In this document: one piece after another, positions 39,301-49,209 of the stretch
How the letters are laid out: every line of letters starts with the position of its first letter
Numbering within the stretch: position 1 is the first letter of the stretch
Source: Variovorax sp. E3
GTDB lineage: Bacteria > Pseudomonadota > Gammaproteobacteria > Burkholderiales > Burkholderiaceae_C
Direction of reading: 5' to 3'
Assembly: GCF_016082275.1 (NCBI RefSeq)
Contig: NZ_MOWM01000026.1
Location: 1 to 63,372, forward strand
DNA length: 63,372 nt
Translations under genes and position numbers: made by a program
Notes under the pieces: model-generated
Databases searched by the model: none
Told to the model about the DNA's origin: nothing
What the model saw: only the letters and a program-made list of their open reading frames with translations

Positions 39301-40149
39301 TCAGGGCTTGCGCGCGCAGAGCGAATACATCAGCGGAATGCGCGGCATGCCTTCGGGCGGCGCCATGCGGCGCCCGCCGATGTCGCGCATGCCCTCGAAG
39401 GGCTTCCAGCCGTTGGCGTACGGATACTCGTCGAGGCGCTCGATGGCGAGGCCGGCCTGCGACAGCGCGGTCGTCACCTGGCCCACGCCCCAAGAAAACT
39501 CGAAGCTCGGATGCGGGTTGCTGAAATTCTCGACGCCGCGTTCGTAGCCCTCGCGCACGAGGCCGTCGCCCGACTGGGCCACGTAGTCGCCCACGCCTTC
39601 TTCCGGCACGGGGGCGTCGTTGAAATAGTCGTAGTGAAACTTCCACGACGGGTCGAACACCATCGCGAACGGATGGAAGTCGATGAAGACGAAACGCCCG
39701 CCCGGCGCAAGCAGTTGCGACACCCCACGCGCCCATGCCGAAAGATCGGACAGCCAGCACAGCGTGCCGTACGAGCAGAAGACCACGTCATGCCGCTCGC
39801 CGCGTGCCTGCGCCTCGCGAAAGTAGTCGTAGACGTCGCTGCGCACAAAGCGCGCCGGAATGTCCGATTGCGCCGAGAGCCGCGTCGCGAAGGCAATGGC
39901 CTCGTCGGAAATGTCCACGCCCGTGACCGCCGCGCCCAGGCGCGCGATGCTCAGGCTGTCCTGCCCGGCATTGCATTGCAGGTGCAGCACCGACAGGCCC
40001 GTCAGGTCGCCCAGCAGCGCGGCTTCTTCGGGGAACAGCGTCGAGCCGCCGTTGCGGAAGAACGCGGCCTGGTCGCCCTTGTGGCTGTTGTGCGCGGCGG
40101 TGGCCGCGTTCCACGACAGCCGGTTGGCTTCGTGCAGTTCCTTCTTCAT
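39301..40149 (-). CDS. SAM-dependent methyltransferase
   Basis: 282 residues. Class I methyltransferase: motif [17 protein letters not shown] (about 55-70), acidic loop [11 protein letters not shown], motif with [15 protein letters not shown] and post-motif [13 protein letters not shown]-terminus [20 protein letters not shown] is typical of a subgroup of small-molecule methyltransferases with unknown substrate. The ATG overlaps the hemH stop (ATGA), so it is cotranscribed with ferrochelatase. Confidence 0.85.
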   Translation of the reverse strand: MKKELHEANRLSWNAATAAHNSHKGDQAAFFRNGGSTLFPEEAALLGDLTGLSVLHLQCNAGQDSLSIARLGAAVTGVDISDEAIAFATRLSAQSDIPARFVRSDVYDYFREAQARGERHDVVFCSYGTLCWLSDLSAWARGVSQLLAPGGRFVFIDFHPFAMVFDPSWKFHYDYFNDAPVPEEGVGDYVAQSGDGLVREGYERGVENFSNPHPSFEFSWGVGQVTTALSQAGLAIERLDEYPYANGWKPFEGMRDIGGRRMAPPEGMPRIPLMYSLCARKP

Positions 40150-41177
40150 GGCGAGGTCGCTTGCGTGGGCCAGCCCGCGAGGTTGCGTTCGGCAATGCCC
40201 GTGAGCGCGGTGATCCACGCCGGGCTGTCGTTGAGGCAGGGGATGTAGCTGAAGGCCTGGCCGCCCGCGTGCAGGAAGGCCTCGCGGCCCTCCATGGCGA
40301 TTTCCTCGAGCGTCTCGAGGCAGTCGGCCGGAAAGCCGGGGCACACCACGTCGACGCGCTTGACGCCCGACGCGCCCAGCGCGCGCAGCGTGGGCTCGGT
40401 GTAGGGCTCGAGCCACTTCGCGCGGCCGAAGCGCGACTGGAAGGTCACGCGGTACTGCGCGTCCGCCAGGCCCAGCCGGGCCGCGAGCAGGCGCGCGGTT
40501 GCGAGGCACTGCGACTGGTAGGGATCGCCCAGCGCGATGTTGCGCGCGGGAATGCCGTGGAAGCTCATCAGCAGCACTTCGCCGCGGCCTTCGGTCTTCC
40601 AGTGCTTCTCGATGCCTTGCGCGAGTGCGTCGATGTAGGCCGGGTCGTCGTGGAAGTCGTTGACGAAGCGGAACTCGGGCAGGCGGCGCTGCTTGCGGCT
40701 CCAGTCGTTCACCGCGTCGATCACGCTGGCGGTGGTGGTGGCCGAGTATTGCGGGTAGGCCTGCAGCACCAGCACGCGCGTGGCGCCCTCGGCCTGCAGC
40801 GCGTCCAGCCGCGAGGCGATCGACGGGTTGGCGTAGCGCATCGCGTCGCGCACCGTCACGCGGTGGCCGCGTTCGCCGAGCCAGCCCGCGAGCAGCGTGG
40901 CCTGCTTCTGCGTGAACACCTTCAGCGGCGAGCCTTCGGCCGTCCAGATGCTCGCGTACTTGGCGGCCGACTTGGCGGGCCGCGTGCGCAGGATGATGCC
41001 GTGCAGGATCAGCGCCCAGATCGCCTTGGGGATTTCGACCACGCGCGGGTCGCCCAGGAAGTCGGCGAGGTAGGGGCGCACGGCGGCGGCGGTGGGTGCG
41101 TCGGGCGAGCCCAGGTTGCACCAGAGCACGGCGGTGCGCGGGTTGCCCGGCGGGGCGTTCACAGGGGTTGGAGGCAT
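40146..41177 (-). CDS. hemH: Ferrochelatase
   Basis: 343 residues. Inserts ferrous iron into protoporphyrin IX, the last step of haem synthesis. Seen are [13 protein letters not shown] at the start, [13 protein letters not shown] with the catalytic His, and [19 protein letters not shown] near the C-terminus. Its ATG is only 15 bases from the ATG of the divergent HAD gene, so each promoter must lie within the other gene or the starts differ. It ends in an ATGA overlap with a methyltransferase gene. Confidence 0.95.
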   Translation of the reverse strand: MPPTPVNAPPGNPRTAVLWCNLGSPDAPTAAAVRPYLADFLGDPRVVEIPKAIWALILHGIILRTRPAKSAAKYASIWTAEGSPLKVFTQKQATLLAGWLGERGHRVTVRDAMRYANPSIASRLDALQAEGATRVLVLQAYPQYSATTTASVIDAVNDWSRKQRRLPEFRFVNDFHDDPAYIDALAQGIEKHWKTEGRGEVLLMSFHGIPARNIALGDPYQSQCLATARLLAARLGLADAQYRVTFQSRFGRAKWLEPYTEPTLRALGASGVKRVDVVCPGFPADCLETLEEIAMEGREAFLHAGGQAFSYIPCLNDSPAWITALTGIAERNLAGWPTQATSP

Positions 41178-41192
41178 GCGATATTCTCAGGC

Positions 41193-41922
41193 ATGACCTC
41201 CGCTCCCACGCGCCCGCGAGCGCCGAACCCCTCGACATCCAACGCATTTCCGCGATCTCGCTCGACCTGGACGACACGCTGTGGCCGATCTGGCCGACCA
41301 TTGAGCGCGCCGAAGTCGTGCTGCAGGAGTGGCTGCTGCGCGAGGCGCCCAAGACGGCCTCGCTGCTGCTCACGCCGGGCATTCTTCGCGAGCTGCGCGA
41401 AGCCACCGAGAAAGAGCGCTCCGATCTCGCGCACGACCTGAGCGCGCTGCGCCGTGAATCGATCCGCACCGCGCTCAAGCGCGCGGGCGAAGACCCGGCG
41501 CTGGCCGACCCGGCCTTCGAGGTGTTCTTCGAGGAACGCCAGCGCGTGACGCTGTACGACGACGCACTGCCCGCGCTCAAGTGGCTCAGCGAGCGCTATC
41601 CGCTGGTGGCGATCTCGAACGGCAACGCCGACCTTCAGCGCACCGGCGTCAGCCGCTGGTTTCGCACCGGCTTCAATGCACGCGCCTTCGGCAGCGGCAA
41701 GCCGCATGCGCCGATCTTCCGCGCGGCCGCCGCGTCGGTCGGCTTCCTGCCGAAGGACGTGCTGCACGTGGGCGACGACGCCGAGCTCGACGTGGTGGGC
41801 GCGCTCACGCCGGCATGCAGGCCGCGTGGCTGGTGCGCGACGAGCGGCCGTGGGTGCATGGCGCCCGGCCGCAACTGATCGTGCCCAACCTGCACGCGCT
41901 GTGCGTGGCGCTGGGCGCCTGA
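41193..41922 (+). CDS. HAD-family hydrolase (two apparent frameshifts, near 41225 and 41810)
   Basis: About 243 residues. HAD motif I ISLDLDDTLWPIW, motif II VAISNGNADL, motif III Lys in GSGKPHAPIF and motif IV HVGDDAELDVVG identify a haloacid dehalogenase-like phosphatase. No ATG exists in the main frame before motif I. The ATG at 41193 lies in another frame, needing one base before EPLDIQRI. A second base is missing near GCTCACGCC, after which GMQAAWLVRDERPWVHG follows. The span is 730 bases, two short of a whole number. The substrate is unknown. Confidence 0.8.
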
Positions 41923-41929
41923 CGCGGCC

Positions 41930-42235
41930 TTACTCGAAGACGGGGCGGAAGAAGCTGCGCTCGTAGCTCACGATGCAGCGGGTTTCTTCGGCGTACTTGA
42001 ACGCGGCCTGGCACGCCGGGTCTTCCATCGAGTCGGCGCGGTACTTTTCGTAGGCGGCCAGGCTCGGAAAGCTGAACATCGCCAGCGCGACGTTGTTCGC
42101 GCCTTCCGAGGGCAGGAAGTAGCCGTGGTGCTGGCCGCCGAACTTCTCGACCAGCGGGATCCAGAGCTTGCCGTAGTGCTCGAATTCCTTGAGCTTGTGG
42201 GCGTCGACGATGTAGCGCAGATAGCAGGTGACCAT
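41930..42235 (-). CDS. NIPSNAP family protein
   Basis: 101 residues: TCYLRYIVDAHKLKEFEHYGKLWIPLVEKFGG and FSFPSLAAYEKYRADS match the ferredoxin-like NIPSNAP domain (dimeric alpha-beta barrel). Bacterial members have no settled function. The frame is open upstream to 42571, but the family start is the ATG at 42235. It ends 8 bases from the HAD stop (convergent). Confidence 0.85.
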   Translation of the reverse strand: MVTCYLRYIVDAHKLKEFEHYGKLWIPLVEKFGGQHHGYFLPSEGANNVALAMFSFPSLAAYEKYRADSMEDPACQAAFKYAEETRCIVSYERSFFRPVFE

Positions 42236-42353
42236 GGGGCGGGTTTCCGGGGTGTGAGGGTTATTGGCGCGGCGCCTGCGGCGATTCGCCGGGCTGACTA
42301 TAGTTTCCTGTCCCCATCCCCCTTGCGGCTTCGCGCCGGGCAGGAAACCCAAA

Positions 42354-42998
42354 GTGCATTTCTCCAACTGGCTCATCTTCTGCGGCGTCACGCTGCTCGT
42401 CGCCTTCACGCCCGGCCCGGCCGTGCTGCTGGCGGTCTCGAACTCGATGAGCGTGGGCCCGCGACGCGCGATGATCAGCTCGCTGGGCAATGCGATGGGC
42501 CTGTTCATGGTGTCGGCCGCCGCAATGGCCGGGCTCGGCGTGGTGCTGGCCACCTCGGCCCATGCGTTCATGCTGCTGAAGCTGGCCGGCGCGGCCTACC
42601 TGATCTACCTGGGCATCAAGCAATGGCGCAGCCAGGGCAGCGTGTTCGCCGACCTGCAGGGCGAGCCGGGCGGCGTGGCACCGCGTTCGAGCCTGCGCCT
42701 GTTCGGGCACGGCCTGACGGTGGCGCTGACCAACCCCAAGGGCATTCTTTTCTTCTCGGCGCTGTTCCCGCAGTTCCTCACGCAGGACGCGCCGCTGGCC
42801 ATGCAGTTCGTGGTGCTGACCACCACCTTTGCAACGGCCTCGGTGCTGTCGCATGCGTTCTACGTGCTGCTGGCGCGCCTGCTGCGCAAGCAGCTGTCGG
42901 ACCCGCGTCGCACGCGGCTGTTCAACAAGCTGTCGGGCGGGGCGTTCGTGCTGCTGGGCCTGAGCCTGCTGCGCCTGCGCAACAAGACGGCCGCCTGA
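42354..42998 (+). CDS. LysE/RhtB family amino-acid exporter
   Basis: 214 residues, six transmembrane helices. It starts HFSNWLIFCGVTLLVAFTPGPAVLLAVSNSM, where the TPGPA motif in TM1 is the LysE/RhtB signature, and has ALTNPKGILFFSALFPQF later. The start is a GTG at 42354 with AGGAAA 7 bases upstream; longer in-frame starts would add a non-membrane leader. It exports amino acids or derivatives to the periplasm. Confidence 0.9.
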   Translation: MHFSNWLIFCGVTLLVAFTPGPAVLLAVSNSMSVGPRRAMISSLGNAMGLFMVSAAAMAGLGVVLATSAHAFMLLKLAGAAYLIYLGIKQWRSQGSVFADLQGEPGGVAPRSSLRLFGHGLTVALTNPKGILFFSALFPQFLTQDAPLAMQFVVLTTTFATASVLSHAFYVLLARLLRKQLSDPRRTRLFNKLSGGAFVLLGLSLLRLRNKTAA

Positions 42999-43011
42999 TT
43001 CGCCGGCGCCC

Positions 43012-43320
43012 TCAGTCCAGCGCGAAGTGCTCGCGCAGCGCCGCGCAGAAATCGGCGGTGCCGCTGAGCGAGAGCGTGAGGGTGTCGAAGCGCGGGTTGT
43101 CCTCGCGCGTTTCCTGCAGATCGTAGTCCCACACCGCGCCTTCGTCGAGGGCGCCGCGCGCATGCGGGAACGTGGCTTCGGCCCAGGCCAGCACGACGGC
43201 GATTTCTTCCTTCACCTCGGGTGTCTTGTCGGGCGTGGTCGACGCCATCGCGTCGAAGGTGCCGTGGTCCTCGGTGTCTTCGCTGTAGTCGAAATCGAGG
43301 TAGCGCAGTTCGGTCGTCAT
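43012..43320 (-). CDS. Small acidic protein coupled to hpnE
   Basis: 102 residues, strongly acidic at the start (LRYLDFDYSEDTEDHGTFDA). No signal peptide or helix to span a membrane is seen. No family recognised. Its ATG overlaps the hpnE stop (ATGA), so it is the last gene of the hpn operon. The role in squalene synthesis, if any, is unknown; it may equally be a read-through passenger. Confidence 0.7.
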   Translation of the reverse strand: MTTELRYLDFDYSEDTEDHGTFDAMASTTPDKTPEVKEEIAVVLAWAEATFPHARGALDEGAVWDYDLQETREDNPRFDTLTLSLSGTADFCAALREHFALD

Positions 43321-44575
43321 GCGTGCAGTGCTTTCGCTGCCGCCAGCCCGCTGAGGACGGCGCCTTCGAGCGTGGCGGGGTAGGGGCCTTCGGTGTAGTC
43401 GCCGCAGGCCTGCAGGCCCGGCGCGATGGCCGAAGGAGGGCGTGCGAGCGCCGGCGTGCAGGCGAAGGTGGCGCGCTTCTCGACCACGGTCTGCACGAGC
43501 TGCAGCTTCGCCTGGCCCAGTTGCGTGGCCGCTTGGGCGATCACCTGTTCTTCCAGCACTTCGCGCGAAGCCTCGTTGGCACTGACGACCATCGCGAGCA
43601 CGCCTTGCAGGCCGCCGAGCTGGCCCCGGTCGAAGGCGAATTGCGCAGGGGCCGTGGCCGGGTCGCTGCGCAGCGCCAGCATCGGTTCCGCAAGCGGCGA
43701 GGCGCCGCGCACGTAGACGGTGGCGATGGCCTCGAAGCGCAGGGCTTCGGTGGTTTCGCACCAGGCATCCGCCACCAGGCCGCAGGCGCGGACCAATCGC
43801 GCCGCATCCCACGGCGCGCAGGCCAGCACCACCCGATCGAAGGCTTCGTCGTCGACACGCCATCGCTCACCCTCGGGCGCGATGGCGCGCACGCGGGTGC
43901 CGATGCGCGTCTCGGCGCCGTGTTGCGCGAGCCATTGAATGGCGGCATCGGGCAGCAGCGCGCCGAGGTCGGCGCGCGGCAACAGCAGGTCGGCGCCGCC
44001 GCTGCCGCTGAACAGCGCGTCCTTCAGCACGCGCAGGAACACTTCACCGCTCGACTGCGCCACCGGCGTGTTGAGCGCGGAAACGCACAGCGGCTCGATC
44101 AGCTCCTTCATGACGCGCGGCGTGAGGCCCGCGCACAGGTCGGCGACGGTGGTGGTGTTCGCGCAGCGAAAGCCGGCAAGGCGCCAGCCGATGGCGGTGC
44201 GCAGCAGCGACGACCTGTCGCGCCACGTCCAGCCGCGCGCGGTGAAGATGCCGGCCAGCAGGTCGAGCGGCGCGGGCAGGCGCGGCAGCTTGAGGCCGCC
44301 GCCGTCGGCGAAGCGCAACGACAGCGGCAGGCGAAGCAGGGCGCTGTCGACATCGACGCGACGTCGCGCATGAGCGTGAGCGTGGCCGTGTACGCACCGA
44401 TCAGGATGTGCTGCCCGTTGTCGAGCGCCAGGCCGTGCATGTTGTCGACGCGCCGCGCCCGCCCGCCGGGCATGTGCGCGGCTTCGAACAACGTGACCGC
44501 ATGCCCGAGCCGCGTGGCCTCGACCGCGCAGGCAAGGCCGGCCCAGCCGGCGCCGACGACGGCAATTCTTTTCAT
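43317..44575 (-). CDS. hpnE: Squalene-associated FAD-dependent desaturase (apparent frameshift near 44350)
   Basis: HpnE reduces hydroxysqualene to squalene. About 420 residues: the N-terminal FAD site KRIAVVGAGWAGLACAVEA and HMPGGRARRVDNMHGLALDNG are in one frame, and after MRDVAS the other frame resumes VDSALLRLPLSLRFADGGGL. The C-terminal FAD contact CGDYTEGPYPATLEGAVLSG is present. The span is 1259 bases, one short; the break lies in GACGTCGCGTCGATG. The start overlaps the stop of the unknown gene upstream (ATGA). Confidence 0.9.
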
Positions 44576-45386
44576 TGGAAGTCGCGTGGAAGCAGGATGC
44601 GGTCGTCGTAGGGATGCCGGTCGGCGTCCGGCTTTGTGCATCTGACGAAGCACCCGTTCGTCAGCAGTTCGATGCGCTCGGCCCTTGTCAGCCCGTCTTC
44701 GCGCGTTCGCAGGCCTCTGTCATTCAAGTCGTATTCGCCATCTGCGTTGAAGAGCAACTGGTCGCCCACGATGTAGTCGCGCCTGACTTCGTTGTCCACT
44801 GCGAGTTGGAACCCCACCCGTCCGCCAGGTCTTCTCTGGGGCGGGACTTGCGCCGGTGGGCCCAATAGAGGGTCGACGACGTCGCGATTTGGGGTTGCAG
44901 TGCGCCGTGCACGCAGGACACGGCGACACCCGCACGCGAAAACATCATGGGACCGAGCATCAGTGCGGGCCAATCCACCCTTTCGAGATCGATGTAGTCC
45001 TTGCGGGGGCTTGCTCCGTCTGCTTCGACGACTTCGACGATTTCGTGAAAAAAAGGCGAGTAGGTCGGCTCATCGGCCACGCGAAAGCCCAAGCCGGTCA
45101 TGAACGCCAGGTACTCCGGCATGGTCAAGGCCGGACCTTCCCAACTGTCGTGTGTTCCCCGTTGAAAAGCCAGCAACAAGATCTGGTTGATGCGCGAAAG
45201 CGCATAGAGGTGCCATGAGTCCTCGATCTCGATGGGCCCAGGCGACATTTGCTGCTCGAACGCGGTCAACCATTCGCGCTCGCCTGCCATCCATGGACTG
45301 AGCAGCTCATGAAAAAGGTCGGCCTCGGGGTCCAGGCTGAGGATCGCCCTGAACAAGCCGATGTCGGAAAGCTGGGATGCATCCAT
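44572..45386 (-). CDS. Unknown protein inserted between hpnD and hpnE (apparent frameshift near 44820)
   Basis: About 271 residues beginning DASQLSDIGLFRAILSLD. No signal peptide or transmembrane helix; many acidic and aromatic residues (SPWMAGEREWLTAFEQQ, YSPFFHEIVEVVEADGA). The second frame resumes VGFQLAVDNEVRRDYIVGDQ. The span is 815 bases, one short. I do not recognise the family. Its DNA is visibly less GC-rich than its neighbours, hinting at later arrival. It starts 12 bases after hpnD and overlaps the hpnE ATG by ATGA, so it is fully built into the operon. Confidence 0.7.
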
Positions 45387-45397
45387 GGGCGCGGAAG

Positions 45398-46237
45398 CTA
45401 GATGCGCCCTAGCGCCTGAACCTTCCACGCCAGCCAGAACTTGCGCACGGGCGTCAGGCTCACGCGCTGGTTCAGCACCTGGAAGTCGTCGCGCTCGATC
45501 TCGCGCAGCAGCGTGCGGTAGATGCTGGCCATCATCAGGCCGGGCTTCTGCGTGCGGCGGTCGGCCAGCGGGAGCAGGGCGAGCGCTTCGTCGTAGGCCA
45601 CGTGGGCGCGCGCGGCCTGGAACTTCATCAGCGTGACGAAGCGGTCGGAGTGCACGCGGTTCAGGATCTCGTGCGCCTTCACGTCGAACTTCTGCAGCTC
45701 GTTCACCGGCAGGTAGATGCGCCCGCGCAGGGCGTCTTCGCCCACGTCGCGCAGGATGTTGGTGAGCTGCAGCGCCAGGCCGAGCTTGTGGGCGTAGGCG
45801 GTGGTCTGCGGATCGGTCTGGCCGAAGATGCGGGCCGCGACTTCGCCGACCACGCCGGCCACCAGGTGGCAGTAGCGCGAGAGGCCGGGGAAGTCGAGGT
45901 AGCGGGTCTGGTCCAGGTCCATCTGGCAGCCGTCGATCACTTCGTTGAGCTGGCGCGCCTCGATGCCGTAGGCCGCGGCGTGCGGCATCAGCGCCTGCAT
46001 CACGGGGTGGCGCGGCGTGCCGGCGAACGCCTGGGCCACCTCGGTGCGCCACCAGGCGAGCTTGGTGGCGGCCACGCCGGGGTCGCTGACCTCGTCGACC
46101 ACGTCGTCGACCTCGCGGCAGAACGCATAGAAAGCCGTGATCGCGGCGCGGCGCGGCTTGGGGAGGAACAGGAAGGCGTAATAGAAACTGCTGCCCGAGG
46201 CGGCGGCCTTGTCTTGCACGTATTGCTCGGGATTCAT
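45398..46237 (-). CDS. hpnD: Presqualene diphosphate synthase
   Basis: 279 residues. Joins two farnesyl diphosphates to presqualene diphosphate. The squalene/phytoene synthase motifs are CREVDDVVDEVSD (first Asp-rich site, about 40-52) and LGLALQLTNILRDVGEDALRG (second site). NPEQYVQDKAAASGSSFYYA is the family N-terminus, so the ATG at 46237, which overlaps the hpnC stop (ATGA), is preferred over one at 46267. Intact. Confidence 0.93.
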   Translation of the reverse strand: MNPEQYVQDKAAASGSSFYYAFLFLPKPRRAAITAFYAFCREVDDVVDEVSDPGVAATKLAWWRTEVAQAFAGTPRHPVMQALMPHAAAYGIEARQLNEVIDGCQMDLDQTRYLDFPGLSRYCHLVAGVVGEVAARIFGQTDPQTTAYAHKLGLALQLTNILRDVGEDALRGRIYLPVNELQKFDVKAHEILNRVHSDRFVTLMKFQAARAHVAYDEALALLPLADRRTQKPGLMMASIYRTLLREIERDDFQVLNQRVSLTPVRKFWLAWKVQALGRI

Positions 46238-47147
46238 CGGGGAGGCGCTGCTTTCATGGGCCGCCATTGTCTCCGCATCCGCATGGCCTTCCAGAGCAGC
46301 AGGGGTGCGTCGGTCTTGCCGATGGTGGGGCGCTGCGAGAAGGTGTCGAAACCCAGGTCGGTGATCTTGTCGAGGATGCGCAGGCCGCCCTGCACCACGA
46401 AGCGCAGCTCCCAGCCCGCGCGGCCCGGCAGCCGGTGCACGAGCGGGGCGCCCTCGGTCATGAGTTCGCGCGCCCAGTGCACCACCACTGCTATCAAGTT
46501 GATAGCCTCCTGCGGTGGCGGCGCGGACGACAGCGGCGCGAAGACCTTGAAGTGCTCGCGCGTGAGGCCGCGCCGGGCGCAGTCGGTCAACGGGAAGTAG
46601 AAGCGCCCGCGCGGCACGTCGACGCTGGGGTCCTGCCAGAAGTTGATGAGCTGCAGCGCGCTGCAGATGGCGTCGCTCTGCGCCAGCGCCTGGGCGTCGT
46701 GCACGCCGTACAGGTGCAGCAGCAGGCGGCCCACGGGGTTGGCGGAGCGACGGCAGTAGTCGAGCAGCTCGGCGCGGTCGGCGTAGGTGCCGCGGTCGCG
46801 GGTTTTTCGATGTCCTGCATGAAGGCGCTCAGCAGGTCGGCGAGCAGGTCTTCGGGCAGGCCGTATCGGGCGATGCTGTGGGCCAGCGGGCCGAACACAT
46901 GCGGCCAGTGCGACGAGGGCAGCGCCTGGCCGCGCGCGGCGGCGGCCAGCTCTTCGCGGTAGGCGCGCAGTTCGGCCAGCCGCTGCTCGGGCGAGGCGTC
47001 GCCTTCGTCGGCGATGTCGTCGGCGGTGCGCGCGAAGTGGTAGATCGCGGCAATGGGCGGGCGCAGGTGCGGCGGGCACAGCCACGAGGCGACCGGAAAG
47101 TTCTCGTAGTGCGCCGGCGGGGCGGCATGGGGTGGAGTGGCGGACAC
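46234..47147 (-). CDS. hpnC: Hydroxysqualene synthase (apparent frameshift near 46805)
   Basis: About 304 residues. Converts presqualene diphosphate to hydroxysqualene. Asp-rich site FARTADDIADEGDASPEQR and second site ALQLINFWQDPSVDVPRGR identify the family. The frames join between AFMQDIEK and TRDRGTYADRAELLDY, where a run of A has lost one base; the span is 914 bases. The start is uncertain: GTG at 47147 gives a family-like N-terminus; an ATG at 47222 would overlap the divergent kup start. Confidence 0.9.
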
Positions 47148-47220
47148 ACCACGATTGTCCGCGACGACGCCACGGCCGGGCACTATGCTCGCAGCGTCGC
47201 CACTTTGAACTTCCTGCTTC

Positions 47221-49143
47221 ATGAAAGCATCCGCACCGGCTTCCGGGCCCCTGGTTTCAGCGCACGGCGAGGCAGCGCATCCGGCGGGGCCGGGACTGAT
47301 GATCGCGGCGCTGGGCGTCGTGTTCGGCGACATCGGCACCTCGCCGCTGTACGCCTTCAAGGAGACGATGAACCCGGAGCATGGCGTGCCGTTCTCGCCC
47401 GACTCGGTGCTGGGCCTGCTCTCGCTGATCTTCTGGGGGCTGATGTTCGTGGTCACGCTGAAGTACGTGGTGTTCGTGCTGCGGGCCGACCACGACGGCG
47501 AAGGCGGCATCCTGGCGCTGCAGGCGCTGGCGCGCAACGCGGTGGCCGGGCCCAAGACCCGGCCCTGGGTGTGGAACGTGATCGGCATGCTCGGGCTGGT
47601 GGGCGCGGCCATGTTCTACGGCGACAGCCTCATCACGCCGGCCATCTCGGTGCTGTCGGCCGTCGAAGGCCTGGAGGTGCAGGCGCCGGTGCTGCAGCGG
47701 GCGGTGCTGCCGATCACGGTGGTGATCCTGATCGGCCTGTTCGCGGTGCAGAAAAAAGGCACGGGCGTGGTCGGCAAGGTGTTCGGGCCGATCATGCTGC
47801 TGTGGTTCCTGGTGCTGGCCGCGGCCGGGCTGTGGCAGGTGCTGCAGCAGCCGCAGGTGCTGGCGGCGCTCGACCCGCGCCGGGCCTTCGGTTTCCTGCT
47901 CGAGCACCGGGCGCAGTCGCTGGCGGTGCTGGGCGCGGTGTTCCTGGCCTTTACCGGGGGCGAGGCGCTGTACGCCGACATGGGGCACTTCGGCGCCAGG
48001 CCGATCCGGCTTGCGTGGCTCTTCATCGCGCTGCCGGGGCTGGTGCTGAACTACTTCGGGCAGGGCGCGCTGGTGCTGGCGAACCCGGCGGCCATCGACA
48101 ACCCGTTCTTCCGGCTGTTCCCTTCATGGGGCGTGCTGCCGATGGTGGTGCTGGCGGCCATGGCCACGGTGATCGCCTCGCAGGCCGTGATCTCGGGCGC
48201 CTTCTCGCTCACGGCGCATGCCATGCGCATGGGCTACCTGCCGCGCATGCGGGTGATCCAGACGTCGGGCACGGCCATCGGGCAGATCTACGTGCCGGCG
48301 GTCAACTGGCTGCTGATGGTGGGGGTGCTGCTGCTGGTGCTGGGCTTCCGCAGTTCGGGCGCGCTGTCGGCGGCGTACGGCATCGCGGTGTCGATCACGA
48401 TGGTGACCACCACGCTGCTGGCCGGCATCGTGGCCTGGGGGCTGTGGCGCTGGAACAAGGTGGCGGTGGTGGTGGGCGTCGCGGCCTTCGCCGTGGTCGA
48501 CCTGACCTTCGTGATCGCCAACAGCCTGAAGGTGGCCGAGGGCGGCTGGCTCACGCTGGCGGTGGCGGCCGTGGTGATGGTGCTGTTCACCACCTGGGCC
48601 AAGGGGCGCCGGCTGGGGCTGGAGGCGGCCGCGGCCGAGAGCCTGCCGCTGCGGCCCTTCGTGGAGTCGCTGGCGCTGCACATGCCGCACCGCGTGAGCG
48701 GCACGGCCGTGTTCCTGAACCCCGACGCCACGGCGGTGCCGCACGCGCTGCTGCACAACCTCAAGCACAACCAGGTGCTGCACGACCAGATCATCGTGCT
48801 GCGCGTGCTCCCCTGCGACACGCCGCGCGTCGACGCGCGCAACCGCATCGAGGCCGAGCAGCTGATGGAAGGCATCTGGGTGGTCACGGCGCGCCACGGC
48901 TTCATGGAGCGGCCCGACGTGCCCGAGTTCATCCGCATCCTGGCCTACCAGAAGACGCTGGCGATCGACTCGATGAAGACCTCGTATTTCGTCTCCCGCG
49001 CCTCGGTCGGCGAAGAAAACCTGCCGGGCATGAACCCGATCCGCCGGGCGCTCTTCGGCTGGCTGCAGCGCAACGCGGGCCGGGCGTCTGACTACTTCGA
49101 GCTGCCCGACAACCGCCTCGTGGAGATGGGCCAGCGCACCTAG
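47221..49143 (+). CDS. kup: Low-affinity potassium uptake protein
   Basis: 640 residues, ~12 transmembrane helices in the first ~440 and a cytosolic C-terminal domain. Kup marks: LGVVFGDIGTSPLYAFKETM, GGILALQALARN, FLAFTGGEALYADMGHFG and AVFLNPDATAVPHALLHNLK. It takes up K+ with H+ coupling. The first ATG lies only one base from an in-frame ATG on the opposite strand (47222), in the hpnC-kup divergent region, so promoters of the two genes overlap the other's leader. Confidence 0.93.
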   Translation: MKASAPASGPLVSAHGEAAHPAGPGLMIAALGVVFGDIGTSPLYAFKETMNPEHGVPFSPDSVLGLLSLIFWGLMFVVTLKYVVFVLRADHDGEGGILALQALARNAVAGPKTRPWVWNVIGMLGLVGAAMFYGDSLITPAISVLSAVEGLEVQAPVLQRAVLPITVVILIGLFAVQKKGTGVVGKVFGPIMLLWFLVLAAAGLWQVLQQPQVLAALDPRRAFGFLLEHRAQSLAVLGAVFLAFTGGEALYADMGHFGARPIRLAWLFIALPGLVLNYFGQGALVLANPAAIDNPFFRLFPSWGVLPMVVLAAMATVIASQAVISGAFSLTAHAMRMGYLPRMRVIQTSGTAIGQIYVPAVNWLLMVGVLLLVLGFRSSGALSAAYGIAVSITMVTTTLLAGIVAWGLWRWNKVAVVVGVAAFAVVDLTFVIANSLKVAEGGWLTLAVAAVVMVLFTTWAKGRRLGLEAAAAESLPLRPFVESLALHMPHRVSGTAVFLNPDATAVPHALLHNLKHNQVLHDQIIVLRVLPCDTPRVDARNRIEAEQLMEGIWVVTARHGFMERPDVPEFIRILAYQKTLAIDSMKTSYFVSRASVGEENLPGMNPIRRALFGWLQRNAGRASDYFELPDNRLVEMGQRT

Positions 49144-49164
49144 TTTTCAGCGGGCGCCGGCCCT

Positions 49165-49182
49165 AGTGACCAACGGGTCATT
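49165..49182. promoter_or_regulatory. Operator-like palindrome 1 upstream of second RND operon
   Basis: AGTGACC-AACG-GGTCATT: arms match the consensus half AxTGACC around a 4-base centre. It touches the -35 hexamer of the promoter at 49181. Confidence 0.55.
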
Positions 49183-49209
49183 GACAGTGGTTCACGTTTA
49201 CCCTAGATT
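49181..49209 (+). promoter_or_regulatory. Sigma-70 promoter of the second RND operon
   Basis: Perfect -35 TTGACA (49181-49186), 17-base spacer, -10 TAGATT (49204-49209). Start near 49216. Both elements overlap operator-like palindromes, implying tight repression. Confidence 0.75.
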
